DNA from: Tetrapyrgos nigripes
Taxonomy: Eukaryota; Basidiomycota; Agaricomycetes; Agaricales; Campanellaceae
DNA: 64,000 bases
Assembly (NCBI GenBank): GCA_013368315.1
Contig: JAACJM010000035.1
Span: 124,001-188,000, forward strand
Direction: 5' to 3'
The notes beneath the pieces were generated by a model. The model ran no database searches. It saw nothing but the letters and a program-made list of their open reading frames with translations, and was not told the origin of the DNA. A program made the translations under genes and the position numbers. Shown here piece after piece: positions 43,495 through 54,700 of this stretch (position 1 is the first letter of the stretch; each line of letters starts with the position of its first letter).

Positions 43495-43640
43495 AATGAT
43501 TGGTTCAGCCCGGGATCGAACCGGGGACCTAAAGCGTGGGAGTTTGATGGCGGACGGACGTTTTGACCCCACAAGGCCCTTCTCTCTGAAAGAGAGTCGG
43601 GGATGGTGTTGTGGCGCTACCACTGAGGTTGCCCAGATTA
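43495..43640 (-). repeat. tRNA-derived sequence (tRNA pseudogene or SINE)
   Basis: On the minus strand there is a perfect T-arm: CCCGG, loop TTCGATC, CCGGG, followed by CTGAACCA (about 43500-43530). About 90-100 bp upstream is AACCTCAGTGGTAGCG, like a D-arm/A box. The spacing is too long for a plain tRNA, and the 5' sequence does not pair well with the 3' acceptor strand. A tRNA with a long intron, a decayed tRNA or a SINE head are all possible. Confidence 0.45.
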
Positions 43641-44872
43641 TTTTCCATAGTAATCGTTGCTTCAGGATCATCAATCTAATTTTATACATGTCCTGGAGCT
43701 ATGACAGAGCGAAGTAAAAGTAACCGAAGACGGTGCTACGCTCAGTGTAAATTCTTGGCTCACTCAGTTACTTAATGGCAGTCTAGTGTGCCTGGATCTC
43801 GAGACTCGTAGTGGCTAGTACTGGCGGTCATAGCAAGTTCTGGCAGTCATAGCAAGTACTCAAGTTGTCGTACACTACTAGCCATCACGTCAAGTATACT
43901 AGCAGTAGTAGCACTCGGGCTGATGGATTCCGAATGCCTGCGTCATACTCTCAAAATAAGCAAGCTCGCAGTGGTGTACTGACCGATGCGACTACTAATG
44001 GCAACTTGGTTAACCACTCGAAGACCGAACTTGAACAACATGGGGCAGCGGCTCGACGCGCGATGTAGGTTTGAATCAAATTTGTGCGCGAATAGCCATA
44101 ACCACCATCTGGTTTCAGGCTGTCATGGGGGAATCAGTATTGTCCGATATCAAGGTACCTTGAGCTTATAATTAGTATCCCAGCTCACTACTAGCGGCTC
44201 GGTCGGAGCTAGATTTCAGAGGTGAACCCCAGGCTAGGCTTCCTGCGTTGTGCTACTATCGATACTAGTAGGTATAATTGGTGACATTTCAAATGTCAGT
44301 GCATTGCCAGCGGCGAGGGCTCTAGTGATATTGTGTGACCATACATCAATATCAAAAATCGAGCTTGTTGAGAGATGAGACGCGGATACGGGCCCCTTTT
44401 ATATATAACTGCTAGCACTAGCAATACTCAGAGTAAGTTACTTTTCTCTCACAGAGAAGAACAAGTTCCGAGTCAAGCAGCGCTCCTCCGGCAGATCCGA
44501 TCGCGAGTCTCCGGATTGCCCTAAGTATGCCCTCTTTTGATATCACAATATTACCAAAAGCCTTGATATAGATACAGTACATAAGAAGATAGAAAGATCA
44601 AGTCTTAATAGCGAAGAAACTGACAGATATTACTATTGAAGTACAACGAATTGCGTTAGGATATGTACCAGGAATATTACGATAGTAAGGCATAACAAAG
44701 CAGAGGAAATCGAAAGCAAGCTCCCAAACCAAAACCAAAGACAAAACCCAAATCAAAGCCCGGAATAGGAGAAAGGAAATTTAGGAAAGCAGCAGAGTAT
44801 GCGGTGAGCGAGGACATTGACAAGACATGCGTATTAGGATCCAATATCAAAGCATTGAAGCGTTAAAACCGG
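43641..44872. other. No gene seen
   Basis: Holds one 19-bp direct repeat (43821-43858, CTGGCGGTCATAGCAAGTT and its variant). A TATATATAACTG near 44400 is TATA-like. No coding. Confidence 0.4.
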
Positions 44873-46901
44873 TTAACGCCTCGCATGTTCATCAACATCC
44901 TTCCAAGCCTTCAACAACGTCCTCTCGATACTCATCAACCCAGGTTGAGAGCCAACTCCATGGCCACCAGGACCAGTATGAGTGTATCCTTCTGTACCCT
45001 GCTTGACGAGATCTTCGGCTGAACGGCGATCTGCTGGAGCAAAAGGCTGGTTGTAGGAACTGAAGACGTATTTGGATGATTCGGGGACAGCGTGCTGTTT
45101 GAAAGAAAGAAAGAAAGAAAGAAAAGAGACCAGTTTGGTCAGTCCACGGGTTCGAGAAAGGTACATCGAAGCATTCAAAACAGCAGTAACTCACAGCAGT
45201 AATCTCATTCATCTCCCTCATAATTCCCAAACAAAACATATCCAAATCCAAATCATTCAAATCATAATTAAACGGATTCTCGATCTCTTGACCAATTTCC
45301 AGAAACCCTAAAAACAAAAAGGCTGCAAAGGCTGTTCCCGGAATAGTCAGGTACCCCATAACCGATTCAATCTGGAAGGGAAGGAAGAAGAGGTAGATCC
45401 ACAGTGACATGCGAAGGTGGGCTTGATAAGCAAAGGGAAGGGGCGTGTTGCCGATTCGTTCGAGGTTGGAGAGGGTGTCGGAGAGAGCGTTGATGGAGGA
45501 GATGAGTGCGGAGGCTGAGACAGCTTGCATGGTGCCGGTGCGGAGGAGGCCTGAAGAGCCGAAGGAAGTGTGAACTCGAGATACGATACGAGAAAAAAAG
45601 GATAAAAGGAGACTCGGAGACAAGGGGGAAAGAGAAGAGAAGAGAAGAAAGGACACATACGATCAGCATACCCAGACAAAAACATAATAATTTCCAACGG
45701 CACATTGCTATCACCCAACTCTGGCTTCTTCCTATTCATCATCGACCTCGTCGCCACTCCATTGTCACCCTTTTTACTAAACACCCTACCCAACACCCTA
45801 AAAATCCTCAAAAACGGCATATAGTCGTATATAGTAGCCGAAGGAGGATTCCTAGCTGGTTTCAACGGACGATGGACATGGACTGTAGGTAACACCTTTT
45901 CGGGGTCGATGTAGTCGTGATTTCGAGTTCTGGTGAACCAGGAGCTTTGTCTGGATTGAGTGAGACGAGCGCTTCCGGAAGTGATGCCTGCTTCAGCTTC
46001 TGAGTAGAGTGATCCAGCGGGAGAACCAGAAGCCGAAGCAGAAGGAGAGACACAAGCTGATTGGGTATGGTCGTATGGATGTTCCCGATCTTCGGAAGCA
46101 TGCCACAGAGGAAGCATGTCGGCTTCGGTTTTACCGCCGTGAGAGGAGTAACGAGGGAGGAAAGAGATGAGAGGGTAGAGGTCTTGGTAGTAGGCACCGG
46201 ATTCGCCTCGGCAGTAATGCTTGACGGAAACGGCGAAGGCTTGGACGAGGTTGATCATTGACTTTTTCTCGATGATCCCTTCCAAAATAGACATTGCTTG
46301 TCCACCATTTTGAGCTGGGCGTTCGTTAGGGACGTGGAGCCATATCTGAGTGTGTACAACGACAAAACAACAAAGATATCGATGTCAGCCTTGGATAAAG
46401 AGTCTGAACTTGGTAAACCACCTACCAAAACCGCGGCATTCCTACACTGTATAGCAACATTGGACCACATCTTCCTCCCATCCTGATATTTCTCATAAGC
46501 GGAACTTGTCCTAAACGATAAAACCAAACCGAGCACAGTACCCAAAACACCAAGAAGAGCGTTGTTTACTTCGAGGTCTAGGGAGGTTTTGGTTGTGACT
46601 AGGTGGACGGCTGTTTGAGTGTTGAGTGTTTGGTACCATTGAGTGTTCAATTCGTGTTTCGTGATCGTGATCGTGATTGTGGGGTCAAACCGGTTATGAA
46701 AAGAAGAGAAGAGAAGAGACAAGCAACGTCAGAATTAACATGGAGAGGACACTGCACAAAGCGAAACGAAACGACACGACACGAACCAGTAGCAACAAGC
46801 GTGAAAAACATAATATCCGGCCAGATATCGTTGATGACTGTAGCCATAAACTTCTTTCTCAGTGAAATGCGACCACTGAGTAAGGGGTTTTTCGCGACCA
46901 T
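44873..46901 (-). CDS. Bestrophin-like (UPF0187) anion channel protein
   Basis: Five exons join with consistent phase: 46787-46901, 46426-46610, 45661-46345, 45195-45550 and 44873-45094. They give 1563 nt and about 520 residues. The N-terminus starts MVAKNPLLSGRI and reaches IWPDIMFFTLVAT. Then come the family's most conserved stretch LGTVLGLVLSFRTSSAYEKY and GRKMWSNVAIQCRNAA, then IIEKKSMINLVQAFAVSVKH and YYQDLYPLISFLPR. A variable Ser-rich loop follows, then AYQAHLRMSLWIYLFFLPFQ and GIPGTAF-like IPGTAFAAFLFLGFLEIGQE with IENPFNYDLNDLDLD. Bestrophin-family proteins are membrane anion channels. No stops or frameshifts. It is one of the few intact host-type genes here, between two parts of a duplicated module. 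Confidence 0.85.
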
Positions 46902-47837
46902 GTCGAGTAACAGTAACTATTGGCAGGGTGTAAGTAGATGGGGGATTACGAGCCTAGTCGGTCAGTGGGGAGGCAAGGATAAGACCTAGAAGCGATAAAG
47001 ATAAAGATGAAATAGCTCCACACAAGCACAACCACAGCAGTGCAGAGAGCGAAAGCCCAGCTCGAGCTCGAGCAAGAGGTAGAGGTAGAGAATTAGAAGA
47101 TTGAAAGACTCGAAGATTTGAGGAGGCTTATTATAAGCAACTGTCGCCCAGCAGCAAATGGAAATTATGGAGAGATCGATGTCTGTTTCGGGGTGATTTA
47201 TGGAACAATTTTGGCATTTGCGAACTCGTTGGAACGTTAACTCGTTGCCAAGGTTATGATCGTTCCAGATCTTATTTCCGGAATTTTTCGAGTCCGATCG
47301 CGACTGCTGGAGCATTGGAATCTGGAGCAATCTGTATGACTTGACGTTTGAAGTCGACAATCCATTCACCTGCAGTAAGAATTACGGGCGAAACATCTGG
47401 AGAAGGAGATAGTTTACTTAGCTCAAGTCACATAACACAGAAATTTGTCGAAACTGCGTACCAGATGCAAGCAAGATGGAAGCCCAGAACTAACAAGGGT
47501 CGGTCGACACCACGTCCACAAGTTGAGACTCCCAATTTGAAACAAAGAGGAGGCTAATATGTGGCTCGAGTTTGACACCAATAAGACCATGATGTGGCCA
47601 TGCCAATGCGACGAATCCCGGAACAGTCCTTCAAGTTTGCGAAGAAGCCGGTGACCGCACTATCTGTTTGTTATCTTCGAAGCCACGGACAGGATACCCC
47701 TTCGTTAGAATCCAGATGACAGATATACAGCTGAGGTTCTGAATTGGCCATGGTTCGGGTTTGCAGGAGTTGGTGGTTTGGGAAAAACATCACGCGTCCG
47801 AGTCGTCACGGTCACGAGTATACCTCTTGTTCCCCAC
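46902..47837. other. Upstream of the bestrophin gene; no further gene seen
   Basis: Probably includes the bestrophin promoter. Around 47750-47800 one frame reads FGFAGVGGLGKT, which looks like a nucleotide-binding loop but has no domain around it. Confidence 0.35.
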
Positions 47838-48979
47838 ATTCTCGTCCCGGCCTCACGACATCTGCAATAACGTCTTGAAATACACAACAACGTCCCGGAT
47901 TCTCCTTCTTCCTTCGTCATCATCCAAAGACTTCTGCGAAACTAAGTCAAGACCAGCAATAGTTCGGAGGCAGAGACACCATAAAAACTGACTTACACGC
48001 TCAAACGACCAGTTGCCGTCTCAACTACGCTCCGAGTCACCTTATATACCCTCTACTTCACTTTACCTTCCCGTAGCTCGTGTTCCCGCTCCTCAAAGCC
48101 GCAATATTCCTCCGAGTTATCCAAGGGGATCCTTACTCAACTTGTTTTCGGGGCTCTTGTAGGCCTCCATTCTCCCAGTCATTCCAGGTTGATTAGAGAG
48201 TTATTGGGCATAAAGTGGCTTCGTCGTTGCGTCGTCTCGTCCTCTGGTGGTGCGCGAAGTGTTTTTGTGCGTGTACTGGACGTGATGGCATTGACCAACC
48301 AAGCTCGACGGAAGCCTGCCCTCAAGTAGTGATGACGTCGACGACATATGATGTGCAACACCTGTCTCGAAGCTCTAACTGACCAGAAGTAGTGCTTTTG
48401 GTGAGCTATTTTCATTCATTCTTATTATTTCATACGACCTCATTTGTTTGTTTTTTTTACAGTATGTGCATACGACCTCTTTTGGCTTAGAGCTCTTTCA
48501 GAACTATCACCAAAAGTTCTTATTACTCTCTTGGTCTCAGCTCTGATGACGACCATGACCCAAGTCTCAAACTTCGAGAATCACTGTGCAAGTGACGTAC
48601 ACTTCCACGACTGCTCTGTGGTTTGAGTTCAAACCCTTTCCTAGCTGTGCTCCGAGTTGCGACTATTTCGATCCTCTTTGCTTTTTCATGACACAGGGTA
48701 TAGAGATTACCCAGAGATAGCCATCTCAGCATAGCAATCTGCTGAGCTTTCAGGCTGCGAAAGGATAAATCCGTCAGCGCCCTTGGTGATGATTTAGGTG
48801 AATTTCTTCAGAGTGTGTTGCCTGTAGAGTCTCGGTTTATTGATGTCTTTTTGCTTTCTCCTTCTTTATTTTTGCAGCTCTCGCGTTCTCCACAACCCCA
48901 CCACCTGGAGTCTTGCATAAATCACATTATTTCTCCCTCGCCTTTTATTAACAATTTCCTTTTTTTGTTCATCCTCGCA
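47838..48979 (+). pseudogene. Unassigned coding-like block, copy 3 (truncated)
   Basis: Aligns with 12065-13124 of module 1: GGCCTCACGACATC onward, a start region at 48284, QNYHQKFLLLSWS-type frame (about 48500), and the intron-like TTATTTTTGCAG with CCCCACCACCTGGAGT. It stops at CACTATCCT (about 48983), where a deletion joins it straight to HET3. The MYEE-type end is missing. Confidence 0.35.
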
Positions 48980-50572
48980 CTATCCTGTCGTTGCGACGCC
49001 CTCGCTTCGAGAATCTTCTGGAGAGAGATAATCGACCTCAAAACCCATCTTTTCATCCCCTCGCAACTCAAGACAAACTGAGACAAAACAACTGTTCGGC
49101 AATGGTCCCATCATATAATCTGCATGCCAATTACTTTGAACCACAATGGAATCAACGATTTTGTCCCCAATCCGCAAGGAATACCCACAAAAATCAAAAT
49201 ACCCATATCTGGAAAGGTCAAGTGTAAAGGCCTCGCTTTCGGATGGATATGCGTAGGTCAAATCAATGTGTTCTGACTCAGAGAGTTTGAACTCAACCGA
49301 AAATTCGGTAGAGATTGAGGTCTCCGGTGGCGGTCGAGAGCATACAAAGTGCTGTGCAGAAGGGAGAAGGGACACGACCTTCTTGCCAGCAGTGGTAATT
49401 CTGGTTCTGCTCTTCCTAAGCATTGGTGGCTCTCTGACAGTGAGCTCCCGCACATCATCGAGAAGGGGGGGTGCAGATCGCAAGACTACTGCTTCTGAGT
49501 CACACCGAACGTAATAACCACCAGTTGTCCTCCGGAGATATATAAACACGTAGCTGCCATCGATTGTTTGACAGTTTAGAGATGCAAGGGAGACATCAGA
49601 ACGGTAGCGCGGTTCAAGAGGAAGATGGATATGAAGACCATTGTTGTTAAAGGAATATGATGATGGACTGTTGCCAATACTAATGGCATCTGTATTAGAT
49701 GCCTGAACCCGCCCGGAATATCTGAACTCGGACGGAGATCTGGCTAGTATTCCCCCTCCCCGTTCTCCCTCCTCAGAAATCCAAGCGAAGATACTTCGAT
49801 CATCTGAAATCCGGATAATTTCTCGCTGTAGTCGCATGAATGCCTTTTCGCCACCTTCCCCATATATCGGCGACATGCTGACACCGAAAATTCCCATCAA
49901 GCAATAAGCTTCGTCTTCTGGCCTCGTCGTCTGCCGATGTGCCGCCCATGACATCTTCTGAGCTACACTGTACTCGTCGATAGAACGGCCCTCCAAGACG
50001 TCAACTGGGATAGTAGTGACGACTGAGATGAGATCCCGCAAGCTCCACCGTGTCCCAATCTTCGTCCAATCTCTACCAAAGAACGCAATGAACTTGGGTG
50101 CCAGTAGCTCCTGCAATGTCCAACCTCTCGTGAACCATTTACTTCTCTTGAAGTCAGACTCGGGGTTTTTAGGATGAAGCATTCCGGAAACATCAAAGAG
50201 GTAGACGTAGCAAACTACGGCGTTCTCGTAGTACTCGTACATGGAATTGATGGCCTCTGAAAGCTCAGCACTGCTTTCCTTGTTGATGCAGCATGAGTCA
50301 ATCCAGATCCAATCAAAAGCGCTATTCCGGGCACGGACACAGGCTTGGACGACCTTCGTGTAGCCTTTTTTCAGTTGTGCAGGAGGGAGGAAGGCTCGAA
50401 TGTCATCGAAGGTGAGCTGCCGGCCGTTGCAGGTATCAGCAAGGGTAGCGATGTTCTGGATGTCCTGGAAGGTGACCTCTTCATCCTCCCAGGTATGAGA
50501 GAGAATGACGTAGCGCGGGATTTCAGTAAAGAACTCCTGGACTCTGAGGGTTTTCGTATTTAGGAGACGCAT
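48980..50572 (-). CDS. HET-domain protein, copy 3 (C-terminally truncated)
   Basis: A 530-residue open frame from the ATG at 50572 with a complete HET domain (LSHTWEDEEVTFQDI, WIDSCCINKE, RGWTLQELLAP) and DUF8212-like segment (RPEDEAYCLMGIFGVSM). After SRSEGVATT the frame ends at a stop made by the deletion junction. Relative to HET1 about 165 C-terminal residues and the 3' flank are gone. The signalling domain could still be made, so I call it coding but cannot say if it is active. Confidence 0.75.
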   Translation of the reverse strand: MRLLNTKTLRVQEFFTEIPRYVILSHTWEDEEVTFQDIQNIATLADTCNGRQLTFDDIRAFLPPAQLKKGYTKVVQACVRARNSAFDWIWIDSCCINKESSAELSEAINSMYEYYENAVVCYVYLFDVSGMLHPKNPESDFKRSKWFTRGWTLQELLAPKFIAFFGRDWTKIGTRWSLRDLISVVTTIPVDVLEGRSIDEYSVAQKMSWAAHRQTTRPEDEAYCLMGIFGVSMSPIYGEGGEKAFMRLQREIIRISDDRSIFAWISEEGERGGGILARSPSEFRYSGRVQASNTDAISIGNSPSSYSFNNNGLHIHLPLEPRYRSDVSLASLNCQTIDGSYVFIYLRRTTGGYYVRCDSEAVVLRSAPPLLDDVRELTVREPPMLRKSRTRITTAGKKVVSLLPSAQHFVCSRPPPETSISTEFSVEFKLSESEHIDLTYAYPSESEAFTLDLSRYGYFDFCGYSLRIGDKIVDSIVVQSNWHADYMMGPLPNSCFVSVCLELRGDEKMGFEVDYLSPEDSRSEGVATTG

Positions 50573-51764
50573 GGAGTGTTAAGAGAGTTATATTGGATAC
50601 ACTGTAAAGCGCGGTTGATGGTCCAAGTCAGATTATGAGACCAGGTAAGGATAGAGCAGGCTTACAATCGAAAGGAAGGAAGAGAAGACGATCCTTGAGT
50701 TTCGTTTCCTGTGAGGCCATTAAACCGGATGAACATGTTTGTTCCCAGACATGCTGTGAATGGAATGATGGAAGGCTTGATGGCTTCGAAAAGCCACAGC
50801 CTTCCAACACACGATTGGAAGAAGATGATACAGCTAAATAGAATAGTGCACAAGCTGTTGAGGGTGTAAATAGCAGCTGACGGAAACCTGTGATTGAACT
50901 ACAGCATTTTCCTATCTATCTTCGAATTACTCTTGCAATTGGTTAGATTACATCTTCTATCAAATTCTCATTAATTCCTTTGACTTATAAGTAACAAATA
51001 TTCCTTAATCTCCCAGAAGGTTCTCTTGTATTCTACAAGCACTCGTAGTACTATAGACACCAAGCTACATCGTATTAGAATCTGAACCACTACTTTGTCT
51101 ACCATCTCTTCTACGTGTGTAACGGAGTAAGTAGACTTTTTCTGCTGCGGCAAATATCAAGGCTCCTCCATAAAATCTACTTGTAGGAATCGAACTAATG
51201 AAATATGAAAGCGAAGTTAGTGAAAAATGAGAGCTGTTGTGGCTGATGTACTGCGTCATAGTCGTTCTCTACATATATTTCTGGTGGGTCTCAAGAAATT
51301 TGGCTGGTTTGCTACTAAATAAAAACGCTGCCGCAGCAGAAAAGACATAATAAGACCAAGTATCCTGCCTAAGCCTTCCCTTGACCTTCGGCCTGCATGA
51401 TTTTGCCCAATGAATAAGTAAAACACTTTATATTTCCCGTCAAGACTGAAGCAGCCTCAAATTTGCAGGTTTGTTGTCTGTACATTTACTTTATTCATGC
51501 ATGGAGGCAATGATGAGGGGTAGTAAGCTGTAAAAATGCATAGGTATGTATGGTCTTATACATGGTATGAGATATGAGATATGAGATAAGATGTATGTGT
51601 GATAGTACGAGTTGCGAAAATGCGAATACAAGATTGGATTGCGAGAAAGCCAAAATGATCAAGAACAATCCGATGATGATGATGACGATGATAATGACTG
51701 AAATAACATGATAAACAGAAAGAAAAGCAAAAAGAACATGAAAGAACATGAAAAAAGAAAAAAA
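50573..51764. other. HET3 upstream region and unassigned spacer
   Basis: 50573 to about 51000 is the shared HET upstream block. From there to 51764 it is AT-rich with a run of ATGAGATATGAGAT repeats (51567-51590). No gene. Confidence 0.4.
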
Positions 51765-54700
51765 TCAACGACGACATCCCACAAAAAAACACCCAACCCT
51801 CACAATCACCAAATGAAGCACCCAAAACACAATCGAGATCCATAACCCGTCGAACCAGGTGTCAATGATGGCGAGGGATAAAATAAGGAGTTTGAGAGGG
51901 AGGGGGAGGCCATTGCCTGGTATTGGTATTGGTATGTCGACGCCGGGGATGATGGGGATGGGTTCTCCAGGCCCGAGCCCGAGTCCGTGAAGAGGGGAAT
52001 GGGTACCGGTAGTGAGGAAGGGATGGAGGTCTTGGAGAGGAGGTAGTTGAAGAGGTAGTTGAAGAGGAGGAGGATGTGCAACGGGCCAAGGCCCGTCAAC
52101 GTCGAAGCCAAAGCCAAAGCCATAGTGGGAATACGAGTGGGAGGAGATGGTAGAGAGGTTGATGACCTGGGGGAAGAGAAGGCAAAGAAGAGGTTATCAA
52201 TAAGTATCAGTGGAACGGCCAAAGCACGAAAGAGAAAAAGGTAGGAAAAAAGAAAAATGTCAACTGCCAACCACAAACCAATACCGACGCACCTTGACCA
52301 ATTAGACACATGATTTAATCGTTCGCATCCAGACTGGTCTTGGGACAGCGTCTCCTTCTCAACTCCAACGGTTTTGGTTTTGGTTTTGGTTTCTTCGCTC
52401 TCTTCCCCCTCGTCCCCAAACCCAACCCCCTCGGTGTCGACCACTTCCACAATCCTACTAGTCTCATTCTCATTCTCGTTCTCATTCACCTCTACTCCCG
52501 TAGCAAACCCAACACCATCCCCAACCCCAACGTTATTTCCAGCACCGACCCCAACGCCATCCCCAAGCCCAAATCTTGCAGACGAAGACGAAGGAGGAGG
52601 CTGAGATTTAGCTCTAACCATCCCAGGTCTAGGTCTAGCTACAGCTACAGGCCGAGGTCATCTCGAGCCTGAACCCGAACGCGCCCACGCAGGCTCAGGC
52701 TTCTTCAAGGATAAGGACGATGGAGACAAAGACAAAGGGCCGGGGTCCGAATTATTTTCGTTTCCGACGTTTCCAGCATTTCCAGCACGTAACGGTAAAA
52801 CGTCTTCAACCCTGAACCCTTTATACAATGGGACAAGGGCTCCTGCTGACGCCGTCGTTATCGTTGTCGATGTAGCCGTAGAAGTAGACGACATAGATGA
52901 GGCTTCGGAGGAAGAGTTGGATGAGGTCGGCGACATTGACGGGGAGGGTAGTGTTGCTTCATTTGTGTTCTGGCGATGACGACGATGACGAGCAGATACG
53001 TCGTCCCCATTGGCATACCCATGCCCATTCCCATTCCCAACGGACCCAATCCCATTACCAACCCCATTAGCATACGTCCCCGTCTCCATCTCCATCTTTC
53101 GTCCACGCAATGTCGGTTCCCCTTCGCCAACGCCTACACCCCGGTCCATCTCTCTCACTCTTACCCCATCCGTCCCCTTCGTCCTCCCCAAACTACCCCG
53201 CCGCACATCCACATCCACATCCATATCCCTTCCAACCCCCCTGACCCTCCCAACCCCCCATCTATCCTTAGGTCGGGGAGTAATGAGGTTCTCTAGTAAT
53301 GTTAGATAAACCTCTGCGGTATCTTGTTGCCCAATGGCATCGTATTCATGCTTCTCATCTCCGTCGCCAGCCTCATCCAGCCCTGAGCCCGAGTCCAAGT
53401 CTGAGACCGGAGACCTCGAAGACCTCGAAGACCTCGAAGACCTCGAAAGACCCCTAACCAACCCCCTCATCCCCTTCGTAGCTCTAAACCCTCTATAACT
53501 CACGACTTCTTCTTCCAATAGAGTGGATTTGGTTCATTCGGAGAGGTCTCGTGGTGGGGGGATTGGGGTTGTTAGATGTATTGGAGATGGGGATGGGGCT
53601 GGGGCTGGGTTTGAGTTTGTCTTGACCTTTGCCTTGGCCCAGTTCCCATTCCCGTTCCCGTGTACGTCTTCTTCTCTTTCCCCACTAGCACCAACACCAT
53701 GCCCATACCCAGCTCCCTCAGAGTCAAAGACCCCACTTGTACTTTCCTTCTCCTCCATAGGTATGGGTATAGTTGTGTCCATGTCCCTCCAAGGTAACCT
53801 AGAAAACAACATCTTGTGGAGGATCACGCCTAGGGACCACATGTCTGCTGCTTTTGTTAGGGGGGCGAGGCGTTCGGGTGGGGGCGTAGTGGACCCAAAC
53901 CCGGGTTGAGAATATATGTATGAGATTCAGGAGCTTCAAAGACAGACAAAGAAAGGCAAAAGAAAGAAAGAAAGAGATACACGTCAGTAATCAGAAACCA
54001 AATCCAAAAACTCAAACTCACCTGTATTCCCTGTCTTTATTCTTTCTTCTCCTTCCCCCTTGCCTCTATACGTAACCTCCTCCCTAGACGTTCCAAAATC
54101 CGAAAGCATCGCTCTGGGTATGGGTACGGGTGCATCATACCCGTACCCGTACCCGTACCCATACCCTCAGCTGTCCTCGTCCGCATAATCCTCCACATAA
54201 TCGTCCCCATCTCCATCCTTGTCCTTGTCTCTCCACTGGGTCCTCCATGTCCACGCTTCAAACCTCTTCTACTTGGTCGTAGATTCCGTATACGCCTCTC
54301 TATATAATCATCCAATGACCCCCCCCCCCCTTCAGCCCATTGCATCAATACGTGTAATGTGGGTACACGTGGACCGGATGGGGAGAATTGGGTTGGTTCG
54401 AGCCAGGAGTGGCTAGATGTATGTGGTGAGGGGGAAGTGGTTAGTTAGGGTTTGAAATGACTAGAATGTACACTCACTGATACGCGACAATATTCGGATG
54501 ATGCAACCTTTCCAAAAGTTTAACCTCTCTTAAAGTTTGTAAGAGATACGTGTATGGGATTGACCGACTGTGACTTTTTTGACGGTAAAGCAGCCGAGGG
54601 GGTTGTTGTCCTATAAAGACAAAACAAAGATGAGGGATCCATACGAAGGAGAAGGACTCGTCCACTCACCGAAACATACTGACACAAAAACACACTCCCA

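Noticed and set aside
45072..45311. Plus-strand frame starting at a GAAA repeat
   Set aside because: It overlaps exons 4 and 5 and the intron of the well-supported bestrophin gene on the other strand.
47758..47800. FGFAGVGGLGKT, like an NB-ARC or dehydrogenase nucleotide-binding loop
   Set aside because: Only about 12 residues; no further motifs of either family follow, and the next sequence is the duplicated module.
51160..51200. GTTCGATTCC on the minus strand, a possible tRNA B box
   Set aside because: No T-stem pairing and no A box at a usable distance.
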